From positions 1,928,001 through 1,992,000 of the forward strand of contig NZ_CP051293.1 of the NCBI RefSeq assembly GCF_013170805.1: a DNA stretch of 64,000 bases, in the 5' to 3' direction. Under the pieces are notes generated by a model. That model did no database searches. It was not told the origin of the DNA and worked only from the letters and a program-made list of their open reading frames with translations. Shown here one piece after another: positions 43,821-52,363 of the stretch (position 1 is its first letter; each line of letters begins with the position of its first letter). A program made the translations under genes and the position numbers. The DNA is from Mesorhizobium sp. NZP2077 (GTDB lineage Bacteria; Pseudomonadota; Alphaproteobacteria; Rhizobiales; Rhizobiaceae).

Positions 43821-45620
43821 TCAGCGCTGCACTTTCAGGCCGAGATAGATGCTGTTGGCGGTGTAGTCGCGGCCGGGCAGGTTGCTGGTCAGCTTTTCAG
43901 TCCTCACCCTTGTGGTGAGACCGGCATAGCGGTTCAGCCACCAGGTCAGCCCAGTTTCGACGCTCAAGATCTGGTCATGGCCATCGATGCCGACATAGTG
44001 GCGCCAGTCGAGGCCGAGCGCCGCATTCGCGGTCAGATTGGCGCGGATCTGGCGTTCACCTGTCAGGCGACCGGAGTAGAGGATATCGCCGCTTTCACCT
44101 GATGTGGTCGTGGTCTCGACGGTGGTCTTGCCGGTCAGGCCGATCGTGGTGCCGCGCTCCGGCGACCATTTGAGGTCGGCATTGACGGTTGCGCCCGAAA
44201 TCGCCTCCAGGCTCTTGTCATCGATCGCCTCCCGCAGCCAGCCGGCCGAGAATTCGCCTGACAGCTTCTCACCCATGTCGAGTTGCAGGCCGGCGCGGGC
44301 GCCGAGCCGCGTCGAGGAGCGCTCGAAGCCTTCATTGTCGATGCGCTGATCATAGGCTCGGCGGCCGACTTCGATTTCGGTGAACGGGGTGAGGGCCGGG
44401 GAGATTTCGTAACCGGTGCGCAAGGTCGCCGTGTAGAGCGTGTTATCCTGATCCTTCTGCGACAGCGTGGTGCCGTCCGAAAGCTTGGCGTCGCCGTAGA
44501 AGTCGTGCGAGACCGCGCCGGTCAGCGTGTACTGCATCTTGCCGACATGCTTTTCGACGCCGAGGCTGCCGTCGATCGTCTGGCGCAGCGGCTGGGTGCT
44601 GACGCCGGCAATGGCATCGGGCGACGATGCCGATTCCGGCACGGCTTCGTAGCCGAGCTTGGCTATAGCGCGCAGTTCATTGTCGAGGTCGACATTGAGC
44701 TGGCCTTCGATGCGGCCTTGCGCATTGTGAACGGGGTAGCCCGACACGGTTTCGCGAAACAGGCCATAGCCGTCGATGGTGGCGGAGTTTTCGCGCCAGT
44801 CGGAAACGGCGGTAAAACGCAACGCCGTCTCCGACAGCAGCGCCGAGGTGCCGGCACTGCTCGAATCGGCATTCGTGGTGGCGGTCAGCCCCTGTTCGAT
44901 CGACGGGCGGATGACGAAGGAGCCCCATTTGACGCCGGTCGGCGCGAACGGATCCTCTTCGGCCTTCTTGTTCTGGCCCTCAATGGCGGCGGTGCGCTCG
45001 GCGCCGGGGTCAAGCTTCTGCCTGTCGGCGCTGTCGACGGTGAGGGCACGGCGGTTGGCCGTCTCCTCATCCGTGTCGGTCGTACCGGCGGCGTCCGTCG
45101 TGGAGGCCGTCGTTGACGCGGTTGTGCCGGTGGTTGCAGCCGTCGTTTTTTTCTTCTTTTTCGACTTGTCGGCCGTCTTGGCGCCCGCTTTGGCCTTGTC
45201 CTGATCCGTCGCGTTCTGCTTGGCGTTCGATGGGCGGCGGCGAGGCTTGGGCGGCGTCGGATTGTCGGTGGAGGTGTCGTCGGTCGCCTGCGGTGGATCA
45301 AAAACGCTGCCGGTGGCGGCATCGACGCCCGTGTCGTCTGGGACGGCGCCGGCGCTGGCCGGCAGATAGGTGCGCGACGGCGTATCGTCCTGCGCGGTAT
45401 TACCCGACGCCTGCTGGCCCTGGGCGGCAACGGCGAGCTGCCTTGCCTTGCGCTGCTGGTCGGACAGGATCGCCGATTCGGAAACCTCGCCGCGCAGCTC
45501 GGTTTCCTGGGCATGAAGGGCGATCGGGCGCAGCAAGGCAAGCATGCTGGTTGCCAGCAGCAAGGCGCAGACCGCCTTGCCCTGTCGTCCTCTCGATTTT
45601 TCTGGCTGGGCCCCGGACAT
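43821..45620 (-). CDS. Outer-membrane beta-barrel protein with low-complexity linker
   Basis: 599 residues from ATG 45620. A signal peptide (ending near HAQ) leads to a linker of about 170 residues rich in Thr, Ala, Asp and Lys, including a KSKKKKKTTAATTGTT run. The C-terminal 370 residues are alternating strands ending in YLGLKVQR, as in outer-membrane beta-barrel (BBP2-type) proteins. Typical for rhizobial surface proteins of unknown role. The terminal aromatic/Arg residue fits an outer membrane insertion signal. Confidence 0.8.
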   Translation of the reverse strand: MSGAQPEKSRGRQGKAVCALLLATSMLALLRPIALHAQETELRGEVSESAILSDQQRKARQLAVAAQGQQASGNTAQDDTPSRTYLPASAGAVPDDTGVDAATGSVFDPPQATDDTSTDNPTPPKPRRRPSNAKQNATDQDKAKAGAKTADKSKKKKKTTAATTGTTASTTASTTDAAGTTDTDEETANRRALTVDSADRQKLDPGAERTAAIEGQNKKAEEDPFAPTGVKWGSFVIRPSIEQGLTATTNADSSSAGTSALLSETALRFTAVSDWRENSATIDGYGLFRETVSGYPVHNAQGRIEGQLNVDLDNELRAIAKLGYEAVPESASSPDAIAGVSTQPLRQTIDGSLGVEKHVGKMQYTLTGAVSHDFYGDAKLSDGTTLSQKDQDNTLYTATLRTGYEISPALTPFTEIEVGRRAYDQRIDNEGFERSSTRLGARAGLQLDMGEKLSGEFSAGWLREAIDDKSLEAISGATVNADLKWSPERGTTIGLTGKTTVETTTTSGESGDILYSGRLTGERQIRANLTANAALGLDWRHYVGIDGHDQILSVETGLTWWLNRYAGLTTRVRTEKLTSNLPGRDYTANSIYLGLKVQR

Positions 45621-45828
45621 CGCCACCACTGCTTGCGCGGCGCTATGCGCGCCATACTTACCGAACCGTAAATGGGGATGGTTAACGGAGGGTTGAGGCA
45701 GCGATCGTTCGTCCGGTTAAAGTGCCGCTGTTTGCGGGATCGTGTGGCGCGTCCGAGGCCTTCGCCGTCTGGGCGTCAGTGCCATTTCTGTTGGACAGGC
45801 GGGCGGCAAAGCGCTAATCGCATCACCC

Positions 45829-46830
45829 ATGCATGCGAAATCCCTGGATAAGAAGCCCCTGGACAGGCAAGCGTCGATTGATTCGGCACTGAGAACGGTG
45901 GCGACCGAGCAGGCCGGGATCGCCGCCCTGGCCGAAGCGCTCGAGAACGGACTGGCCGCGCCTTTCGCGCAAGCCGTCGACATGATCTCGAAGATCGAGG
46001 GCCGGCTGATCGTCACCGGCGTCGGCAAAAGCGGCCATATCGGCTCGAAGATCGCGGCGACGCTGGCTTCGACCGGCACGCCAGCCTTCTTCGTCCATCC
46101 CGTCGAGGCCAACCATGGCGATCTCGGCATGATCGCCAAGGACGATGCTATCATCGCCATGTCGTGGTCGGGCGAAAGCCTCGAGCTCAAGGGCATCATC
46201 GCCTATTCCAGGCGCTTCTCCATTCCGCTTATTGCCATAACTGCTGGGGAGACATCGGCGCTGGCGCGTGCGGCCGATGTGGTGCTGCTTTTGCCGCGCA
46301 CCCCCGAGGCCTGTCCGCACGGCCTGGCGCCGACGACATCGACACTACTGCAACTGGTCATCGGCGATGCTCTGGCGATAGCGTTGCTCGAGGCGCGCGG
46401 CTTCACGCCGGATCATTTCCGCACCTTCCATCCCGGCGGCCAGCTCGGCGCCAATTTGACGCTGGTCTCCGAGATCATGCGGGTAGGCGACCAGATTCCG
46501 CTGGCACTTCTCGGCACCAAGATGCCGGAAGCGGTCATGACGCTGTCGCACAAGAAGGTCGGCTGCGTCCTGATCGTCGACACCAATGGCGAATTGGCCG
46601 GGATCATCACCGACGGCGATGTCGCGCGCAACCTGCACCGCCACCTGGCCGACGTCATCGTCGACGAGGTGATGACCCGCACGCCCAAGACGGTCGACCC
46701 GCAGACGCTTGCCGGCACGGCGATCGCGCTGCTCAACGAGCACAATATCGGTGCGCTGGTGGTGACCAAGAACAACATGCCGCTCGGCGTGGTGCATTTC
46801 CACGACCTGCTGCGAATCGGTGCTGCCTGA
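45829..46830 (+). CDS. kdsD: Arabinose-5-phosphate isomerase (KpsF/GutQ family)
   Basis: 333 residues from ATG 45829. The SIS domain has the phosphosugar-binding GVGKSGHIGSKIAATLASTGTPAFFVHP (about residue 63) and SWSGES (about 113), and the C-terminal half holds two CBS domains (about 205-330). It converts ribulose-5-phosphate to arabinose-5-phosphate for Kdo in LPS or capsule. The start has no strong ribosome binding site, so it is the least certain part; upstream in-frame codons are unsupported. Confidence 0.9.
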   Translation: MHAKSLDKKPLDRQASIDSALRTVATEQAGIAALAEALENGLAAPFAQAVDMISKIEGRLIVTGVGKSGHIGSKIAATLASTGTPAFFVHPVEANHGDLGMIAKDDAIIAMSWSGESLELKGIIAYSRRFSIPLIAITAGETSALARAADVVLLLPRTPEACPHGLAPTTSTLLQLVIGDALAIALLEARGFTPDHFRTFHPGGQLGANLTLVSEIMRVGDQIPLALLGTKMPEAVMTLSHKKVGCVLIVDTNGELAGIITDGDVARNLHRHLADVIVDEVMTRTPKTVDPQTLAGTAIALLNEHNIGALVVTKNNMPLGVVHFHDLLRIGAA

Positions 46831-46838
46831 GGTGCATT

Positions 46839-46880
46839 GATATTCAGGTGAGGCCGGCCTGCGAACGGCTGATACCTGCG
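46839..46880. repeat. Dispersed intergenic repeat, copy B, left half
   Basis: Matches the first 42 bases or so of copy A at 43653. It is interrupted after TACCTGCG (46873-46880), the target duplication of the inserted cassette. Confidence 0.85.
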
Positions 46881-46903
46881 GGTAGTGTCTCAGTTTGAAA
46901 TTT
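46881..46903 (+). repeat. Left terminal inverted repeat of the cassette
   Basis: 23 bases, perfectly complementary to 48164-48186. Confidence 0.95.
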
Positions 46904-46910
46904 GCCGGTT

Positions 46911-46976
46911 AGGCGAAACCGCCTCGCCGCGTTTGCTCCAATAGGCCGAACCGCCTATATGCTTACCGGAAAGCAT
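46911..46976 (+). other. Three successive small hairpins just inside the left end
   Basis: AGGCG-AAAC-CGCCT (46911-46924), ATAGGC-CGAACC-GCCTAT (46941-46958) and ATGCTT-ACCGGA-AAGCAT (46959-46976). The first two share GGC and GCC around a GAAACC/GAACC loop. They may be a structured transposition end or part of a leader; no function can be assigned. Confidence 0.55.
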
Positions 46977-46987
46977 GAGCCGGACAT

Positions 46988-47278
46988 ATGCCGCGAATTT
47001 GGAAGATTGTACGCCATGGGGCTCCTGACCAATGGGAGGATTCCATCCCAGAGAAGTCGTTGGCTAAAGGCCAACGGGCTGTACTTCTTTGGCGTCTAGC
47101 CTTGAGCCACCTGCCACCTGCTGCATCACCACTCCCACGAAACGCGCCGCGCCCCACTACCTCACTTACCGTGAAACGCGACCGCTCGGGAAACAAGAGC
47201 TTCACCGTGTACGCGAGCGGCAGCCCAATACACTATATTGCGACCTTGGAGGACGCCCCGGATGCCAACCGGACCTAA
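46988..47278 (+). CDS. Hypothetical small protein carried by the mobile cassette
   Basis: 96 residues. Not recognised. The C-terminal half, TVKRDRSGNKSFTVYASGSPIHYIATLED, looks like folded protein sequence. It overlaps the following gene by 17 bases, suggesting a translationally coupled pair. No good ribosome binding site precedes the ATG, so it may be a non-coding frame or begin elsewhere. Confidence 0.42.
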   Translation: MPRIWKIVRHGAPDQWEDSIPEKSLAKGQRAVLLWRLALSHLPPAASPLPRNAPRPTTSLTVKRDRSGNKSFTVYASGSPIHYIATLEDAPDANRT

Positions 47279-47519
47279 AGGCCAGAAGCGCCCCGCCGAC
47301 GTTATCGGCAATGCCGTCCGCGTCATGCGCATTGCCACCGGCGATGAAGCCGACGACGTGATTGACGACGGCAAAGACCCTGCCGCGAAGTCGCTTGGCG
47401 CGAAGGGCGGAAAGAAGCGCGCCGCCAATATGACGCCAGAGCGGCGCACCGAGATCGCCAAGCAGGCAGCTGCTAAGCGCTGGCAAAGCCTTAGCGGCCA
47501 GTTTCCTATGCTGCCTTAG
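47262..47519 (+). CDS. Small basic protein (RNA-binding/KGG-type family) in the cassette
   Basis: 85 residues from ATG 47262, nine bases after GGAGG. PADVIGNAVRVMRIATGDEAD is followed by KSLGAKGGKKRAANMTPERRTEIAKQAAAKRW, a basic repeat-like pattern that is widespread in plant-associated proteobacteria and often labelled RNA-binding or histone-like; no proven role is known to me. It appears intact and is the best candidate for a functional cargo gene. Confidence 0.68.
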   Translation: MPTGPKGQKRPADVIGNAVRVMRIATGDEADDVIDDGKDPAAKSLGAKGGKKRAANMTPERRTEIAKQAAAKRWQSLSGQFPMLP

Positions 47520-48158
47520 CCGTTTTGCCACGTCCTTTATGGGTTCAGCGGTCGGCAAATTTTCGGGCATCGTCGCGCCACTGTTCCGCATCGTCTGGCG
47601 GACATCGTGAGCTATGGCCTTGTCCTTGGAAATTAGGTTGTATTCTCCCTTGATGCCTTCCTTTTGGATCACGTCAGCCGCGACATTCATCTGAAATTCG
47701 TTCGCTGAAAGTTCGAGCGGACCAGCGTGATCGAATGGGTTGTCATCTTGCTGTAGGCCCTTTTTTGCCAGCACATCACGTCGGCTCATGCCATACAGCC
47801 CTTGATATCGCGCATCGTGAAAGAGCGGCTGTTTCTTGCTCGACAGGCCCGCGCCCTGAGCAACACCGCTGACAACCCGAAAAGCCGTCTTTACACGTTC
47901 GCGAAGCTGGAGGCGCTTCTCATCGGCCGAAAGCGCGTCCTCCTGCTCCATTCTATGCGTCTGCACGACGAAGTAAGCTTGTGCGCCAGCAATCTCTGGT
48001 TTGCTGGGATCGCCGTTCATGGCGATGAGACGGCAAGCGCCCCTCGTGAGGAAATAATCATCGCCGCGCTTCTGAGCACCACCGCCGACTTCCATCAACT
48101 TGTGCGTCAACACAACTTGATGTGACGGGTCTATGCCGTTTGCCGTCAGAAACCGCAA
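47502..48158 (-). pseudogene. dinD: dinD fragment (DNA-damage-inducible protein D), truncated at both ends
   Basis: About 219 residues resemble the DinD family: ACRLIAMNGDPSKPEIAGAQAYFVVQT, DEKRLQLRERV, LFHDARYQGLYGMSRRDV, and DHAGPLELSANEFQ. The conserved N-terminal 50 or so residues are missing because the frame begins (TTG 48158) just inside the right terminal repeat. After residue 219 the frame continues to 47202 but only as the antisense of the 85-residue gene, so the normal C-terminus is also lost. It was evidently caught as a fragment when the cassette formed. Confidence 0.82.
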
Positions 48159-48163
48159 TTGCT

Positions 48164-48186
48164 AAATTTCAAACTGAGACACTACC
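48164..48186 (-). repeat. Right terminal inverted repeat of the cassette
   Basis: Exact inverted copy of 46881-46903; followed by the TACCTGCG target duplication at 48187-48194. Confidence 0.95.
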
Positions 48187-48305
48187 TACCTGCGCTTCCC
48201 CGTTCTATTGCGTCGCAGTAGAACTGAGCTCACGTACGAAAAGTACGCTCCGCTCCGGCTCTCGGTATCAGCCATTTTCGACTCGGCCTGACCTGAACCT
48301 CAACA
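48187..48305. repeat. Dispersed intergenic repeat, copy B, right half
   Basis: Continues the copy A sequence from CCTGCGCTTCCCCG to CTGACCTGAA, with the spacer variant GTACGAAAAGTAC. Together with 46839-46880 it makes one complete copy once the cassette and one duplication are removed. Confidence 0.85.
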
Positions 48306-48337
48306 CATCTTGTGCACCGCCGCCCGGGTTGAAAATT

Positions 48338-48802
48338 TCAGACGCGTTCCACCGTCAATTCCAGATCGGTATCCGCAGCACTCGTCACGCGCACCTGCGT
48401 GCCGGCGGGCAGGTCCGGGCCGGAGACGCGCCATAGCGTGTCGCCGAGCTTGATGCGGCCGCGGCCGTTGGCGATCGGTTCGGCGAGCGTCGCCATGCGA
48501 CCGACCATCTGCGCGCCGCGCCGGTTAAGTAGCGGCTGGTCGGTCGGATCATTGCGGCTGCCGACCACCCTCTTGCCGACATAGGCCGAGACCAGCGACA
48601 GCGCGAGGAACGCGAGGACCTGAACCTGCCAGGTCCAGAATGCCGCGTCCCAGATCAGCAGCGACACCGCGCCGATGATCAGCGCGGCGATGCCGATCCA
48701 CAGCATGAAGATGCCGGGCGCGATGATTTCCATCACCAGCAGGACGAAGCCCAGAACCATCCAGCTCCACGGGCCGAGTTCGGAAATGACACGATCGATC
48801 AT
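48338..48802 (-). CDS. NfeD-family membrane protein
   Basis: 154 residues from ATG 48802, behind GAGGAG. Three transmembrane segments (about residues 12-80) precede a C-terminal OB-fold domain (NGRGRIKLGDTLWRVSGPDLPAGTQVRV). NfeD proteins partner with SPFH proteins at the membrane, and the gene directly follows one here, as is usual. Confidence 0.9.
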   Translation of the reverse strand: MIDRVISELGPWSWMVLGFVLLVMEIIAPGIFMLWIGIAALIIGAVSLLIWDAAFWTWQVQVLAFLALSLVSAYVGKRVVGSRNDPTDQPLLNRRGAQMVGRMATLAEPIANGRGRIKLGDTLWRVSGPDLPAGTQVRVTSAADTDLELTVERV

Positions 48803-48825
48803 GGTGTTCTCCTCTGTTGGAGACT

Positions 48826-49776
48826 TCAATTATCGGTCGGACGCACGACTGGCGGGCGGGCGGCCTGCCTCTGCGAACCGGTCGTGCCTTCGCTGCGGAA
48901 GACTTCCTTGGCGATTTCGCCGATGCCGCCGAGCGAGCCGATCAGCGACGACGCCTCGAAGGGCATCAGCACGATCTTGCTGTTGGTGGCGGTGCCGATC
49001 CTGCCAAGAGCTTCGGTGTATTTCAGCGCGACGAAGTAATTCAGCGCCTGCACGTCGCCCTTGGAAATCGCTTCCGACACCACCTGCGTGGCGCGGGCTT
49101 CGGCCTCGGCCGAGCGCTCGCGAGCCTCGGCGTCACGGAAGGCGGCTTCCTTGCGGCCTTCGGCTTCCAGGATCTGCGATTGCTTGAGGCCTTCGGCGGC
49201 GAGGATCTGCGCGCGCTTGTTACGCTCGGCGGTCATCTGGCGGCCCATCGATTCGATGAGGTTGGCCGGTGGGTTGATATCCTTGATCTCGACGCGGGTG
49301 ATCTTGATGCCCCACGGATGCGCCGCCTCGTCGACGACGCGCAGCAGGCGTTCGTTGATAGCGTCGCGGTTCGACAACAGCTCATCGAGGTCCATCGAGC
49401 CCATGACGGTACGGATGTTGGTCATCGTCAAGTTGAGAATGGCGTTCTGCAGGCCGGCAACCTGGTAAGCGGCCTGTGCCGCGTTGAGGATCTGGTAGAA
49501 GGCGATGCCGTCGACGCCGACGATGGCGTTGTCGCGGGTGATGATCTCCTGGCTCGGAACGTCGAGCACCTGTTCCATCATGTTCATCTTGGCGCCGATG
49601 CGGTCGACGAACGGGGTGATGATATTGAGGCCGGGGCTCAGTGTCCTAGTGTAACGACCAAAGCGTTCGACGGTATAGTTGTAGCCTTGCGGAACTGTCT
49701 TGATGCCTTTGAACAGCACCAGCACGACAAGTGCGACAAGAACAATGACCGCAATATCGAAACCACTGAAATCCAT
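48826..49776 (-). CDS. SPFH/stomatin-family protein (QmcA-like)
   Basis: 316 residues. An N-terminal membrane anchor (residues 8-24) is followed by the band-7 domain, with [33 protein letters not shown] and [15 protein letters not shown], and an Ala/Glu-rich coiled coil (about 190-240). SPFH proteins form membrane oligomeric scaffolds that modulate proteases. Start ATG 49776 has GGGAGAG upstream. Operon with the NfeD gene 23 bases downstream. Confidence 0.92.
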   Translation of the reverse strand: MDFSGFDIAVIVLVALVVLVLFKGIKTVPQGYNYTVERFGRYTRTLSPGLNIITPFVDRIGAKMNMMEQVLDVPSQEIITRDNAIVGVDGIAFYQILNAAQAAYQVAGLQNAILNLTMTNIRTVMGSMDLDELLSNRDAINERLLRVVDEAAHPWGIKITRVEIKDINPPANLIESMGRQMTAERNKRAQILAAEGLKQSQILEAEGRKEAAFRDAEARERSAEAEARATQVVSEAISKGDVQALNYFVALKYTEALGRIGTATNSKIVLMPFEASSLIGSLGGIGEIAKEVFRSEGTTGSQRQAARPPVVRPTDN

Positions 49777-49897
49777 TTGGCTCTCCCTCAGAAGCAGGCC
49801 GCGAGAGCCATTCCCGCGCAGCCGACTTCACCAAAGACTTAAGTGTGTTTCAGGTGCGTTACAATCAGGTGATGAAGGATTGTTTGTCGGTTTGCAC

Positions 49898-51109
49898 TCA
49901 CCGGTTGAAGGCGAACAGCTCTGCATCCGTGTCGTCCAGTCCTTTGATCGAGGCCGAGACAATTTCGGAAGCGATGCGCGAAAAGGTGATGCCATTGCCG
50001 CCATAACCCATCACCGCATGGATGCGAGGATGTCTGGGGATAGCTCCGATATAGGGCAGGCCGGTGGTGGTTGTGCCGAAGGAGCCGGTCCAGGCGAATT
50101 CGGGCCTTACGTCGAGATGGGGCAACAGGCGGCCCAGCTTTTCGGCGATGCGGGCGCTCTTGTCGGCGATCAGTTCATCGCGCCGGGTCTCGTCGACAAA
50201 ATCCTCGTCCTCGCCGCCGCAAATGACACGGCCATCCGGCGTCGCGCGCATGTAGAGGTAGGGATCCGACGCCTCCCAGATGAACGCTGCCTGCGGCCAG
50301 AGTTTTTGGGGCTGCGGGCGCGTCGCGATCGCCCAGGTCGAGATGATCCGGTGAGCGGTGGCCGGCACGATGTCGACCAGTTCGTACCCGGTGGCCAGAA
50401 CCACATGCCGTGCCGTTATGGTGGGGCCGTCTTTCGTGGCCACGGCCACCGCGTCGGCATTGTCTTCGATCGCCGTCGCTTCGACGGGCGCGTGGAAGCG
50501 GGCCTTGCGCTCCAGCGCCTTGAGCAGCAGCCCGGCGGTCAGCCTGCGCGGGTCGAGCGCGATGTTGCCATGGCTGAGAATGGCGCCGCCGCGGTCGATG
50601 CCGAATGTCTCCGCCAGCGGCTGCGGCGTCAGATAGGTGGCGGCAATGCCCGCTTGCCGCCGCGCTTCGGCTTCAGCATGCAGTTCCGATGGGCCAAGCA
50701 GCGTGCCGGCAAGATAAAGCGACTGGGTGCGCCGCAGGCGACAGTCGATTGCGAGATCCTCGATGCGGCCAGCCAGGTTGGAAACGGCGAGCCGCGAGCG
50801 GCGCCAGGCCTGCTGTGCCTTGGTCTTGCCGATCATCTTCGAGAGCGTCGAAAGCGGCTGGTCGATTTCGAACTGGACCAGCGCTGTAGTCGCGGCGGTC
50901 GAGCCTTTCAGCGGCCCGCGCCGGTCGATGCAGATCACGGCATGACCGTCCGCCGTCAGCGCCTCTGCCATCATGGCGCCGCTGATGCCCATGCCGATGA
51001 TCAGCACGTCGGTCTTGACGTCGCGGGTCAGCGCCGATGTCGGAACGGCAGGCGCGCGATAGGCGGACCAGACGGGCCGGCCAGTTCTGAGGTCGAGTTT
51101 GCGGGACAT
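49898..51109 (-). CDS. FAD-dependent oxidoreductase (DAO / gamma-glutamylputrescine oxidase-like)
   Basis: 403 residues. The FAD motif LIIGMGISGAMMAEALTADG lies at about residues 36-55. The glycine-rich C-terminal flavin region AVMGYGGNGITFSRIA (about 365) and the TTGLPYIG strand are typical of the D-amino-acid oxidase/glycine oxidase/PuuB group. It probably oxidises an amine or amino acid with O2; the substrate is not predictable. Its transcript and hemH are on the same strand but separate. Confidence 0.87.
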   Translation of the reverse strand: MSRKLDLRTGRPVWSAYRAPAVPTSALTRDVKTDVLIIGMGISGAMMAEALTADGHAVICIDRRGPLKGSTAATTALVQFEIDQPLSTLSKMIGKTKAQQAWRRSRLAVSNLAGRIEDLAIDCRLRRTQSLYLAGTLLGPSELHAEAEARRQAGIAATYLTPQPLAETFGIDRGGAILSHGNIALDPRRLTAGLLLKALERKARFHAPVEATAIEDNADAVAVATKDGPTITARHVVLATGYELVDIVPATAHRIISTWAIATRPQPQKLWPQAAFIWEASDPYLYMRATPDGRVICGGEDEDFVDETRRDELIADKSARIAEKLGRLLPHLDVRPEFAWTGSFGTTTTGLPYIGAIPRHPRIHAVMGYGGNGITFSRIASEIVSASIKGLDDTDAELFAFNR

Positions 51110-51163
51110 TTAGTTCTCCGGAGGGTGCCGCTCAACGCCCCGGAGTGGCCGTTGTTCCGGGTG

Positions 51164-52228
51164 TCAGATCCAGCCTAACAATTCACGCCGCACCATCGCC
51201 TCGATCACCGCCATGCCTTCGGCGCTATCGTTGAGGCAAGGGATGTGCGCAAAATTCTTGCCGCCGGCGTGATGGAAAGTCTCCGCCGCTTCCCGGCCGA
51301 TCTCATCCAGCGTCTCGATGCAGTCGACGGAAAAGCCGGGATTGACGATGGCGATCGACTTGACGCCGTCCTTGCCCAGTTTCTCTACTGTCTTGTCGGT
51401 GTAGGGCTGCAGCCATTCCTGCGCGCCGAAGCGCGACTGGAAGGTGATGATCAGTTTCTTGTCATCCCAGCCGAGCCGTTCGCGCAACAGCCGTGTCGTC
51501 TTCTGGCAGTGGCAATAATAGGGATCGCCCTTCTCGAAATAGGGCTTTGGGATGCCGTGATAGGAGGTGATGACCACCTCTGGTTCGAAATCCAGCGTTG
51601 CGAGGTTCTGCTCGATCGAACGCGCCAGCGCCTCGATATAGACAGGCTCGTCATAGTAAGGCGGCACGCTGCGGATGGCCGGTGCGCGGCGCATCTTCAT
51701 CAGGGCGCGAAACAGCTGGTCGTTGGCTGTTGCCGTCGTGGTCGCCGAATACTGGGGATAGAGCGGGAACGAAAGAATGCGGTCGCAGCCCTGTGCGACC
51801 AGCCTCTCGGCGACACTTGCGGTCGAAGGATTGCCGTAACGCATCGCCCAATCGACGACGACATCAGGCAGGTCGCGCAACGCTTCGGCCAGCTTTTCGC
51901 CCTGGGCGCGGGTGTAGGTGCGCAGCGGCGACTCGTTCTTCTCCCGGTTCCAGATCCGGGCATAGTTGGCGCCCGACTTCTTCGGCCGCATCGTGAGCAC
52001 CAGGCCGTAAAGGATCGGGTACCAGATCGCCCTGTTGAGCTCGATGACGCGCGGATCGGACAGGAACTCGCGGAGATACCGCCACATCGGCTTGAAATCG
52101 GTGCCGTCAGGCGTGCCGAGATTGATCAGCATGACGCCGATCTTGCCGGTCTTGACCGGCGGATGCCCGGCCGGCCGTGGGCCGAGGGCCTTCGCGGCTT
52201 TGGAATCGACAGGAGTGGAAGGCGTCAT
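51164..52228 (-). CDS. hemH: Ferrochelatase
   Basis: 354 residues, single domain length plus a 20-residue N-terminal extension. GVMLINLGTPDG at residue 31 marks the fold, the metal-binding histidine lies in SYHGIPKPY (about 217) and the conserved C-terminal glutamate in NPGFSVDCIETLDEI. It inserts Fe2+ into protoporphyrin IX, the last step of heme synthesis. A YCHC motif near 233 recalls the cysteine pattern of other alphaproteobacterial forms but no iron-sulphur cluster can be asserted. Confidence 0.95.
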   Translation of the reverse strand: MTPSTPVDSKAAKALGPRPAGHPPVKTGKIGVMLINLGTPDGTDFKPMWRYLREFLSDPRVIELNRAIWYPILYGLVLTMRPKKSGANYARIWNREKNESPLRTYTRAQGEKLAEALRDLPDVVVDWAMRYGNPSTASVAERLVAQGCDRILSFPLYPQYSATTTATANDQLFRALMKMRRAPAIRSVPPYYDEPVYIEALARSIEQNLATLDFEPEVVITSYHGIPKPYFEKGDPYYCHCQKTTRLLRERLGWDDKKLIITFQSRFGAQEWLQPYTDKTVEKLGKDGVKSIAIVNPGFSVDCIETLDEIGREAAETFHHAGGKNFAHIPCLNDSAEGMAVIEAMVRRELLGWI

Positions 52229-52311
52229 ACGGGTTCTCCAGGAGACGCGAACCTAACCATCTTGCGCGGGCTTTCAATGCAGCGTCTGGCCGCACCTTAG
52301 GCCGAAAACAT

Positions 52312-52340
52312 GAAACCCGCCCGGTTCCCGGGCGGGTTTC
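52312..52340 (-). terminator. Strong hairpin between 5'-nucleotidase gene and hemH
   Basis: Perfect 13-bp stem GAAACCCGCCCGG with a 3-base loop, 24 bases after the nucleotidase stop. On the minus strand the stem ends in TTTC and is followed by ATGTTTTC, so it probably ends that transcript before hemH's promoter. Confidence 0.8.
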
Positions 52341-52363
52341 ATTCCTGAAAGGGCGAAGGGAGG

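Larger units (their letters stand above)
46881..48186. mobile_element. Transposase-less mobile cassette with 23-bp perfect terminal inverted repeats
   Basis: 1306 bp. The left end (46881-46903, beginning GGTAGTGTCTCAGTTTG) is exactly repeated in inverted orientation at the right end (48164-48186). It is flanked by 8-bp direct repeats TACCTGCG (46873-46880 and 48187-48194), absent as a duplication in the uninterrupted repeat copy A. No transposase is present; inside are small plus-strand genes and a truncated dinD. This is the structure of a mobile insertion cassette or MITE-like element mobilised in trans. Which IS family supplies the ends is not certain; 8-bp duplications occur in IS66, ISAs1 and IS1595 among others. 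Confidence 0.9.

Noticed and set aside
47202..47501. C-terminal continuation of the dinD frame
   Set aside because: Antisense of the intact 85-residue gene with no DinD similarity, so not counted as coding.
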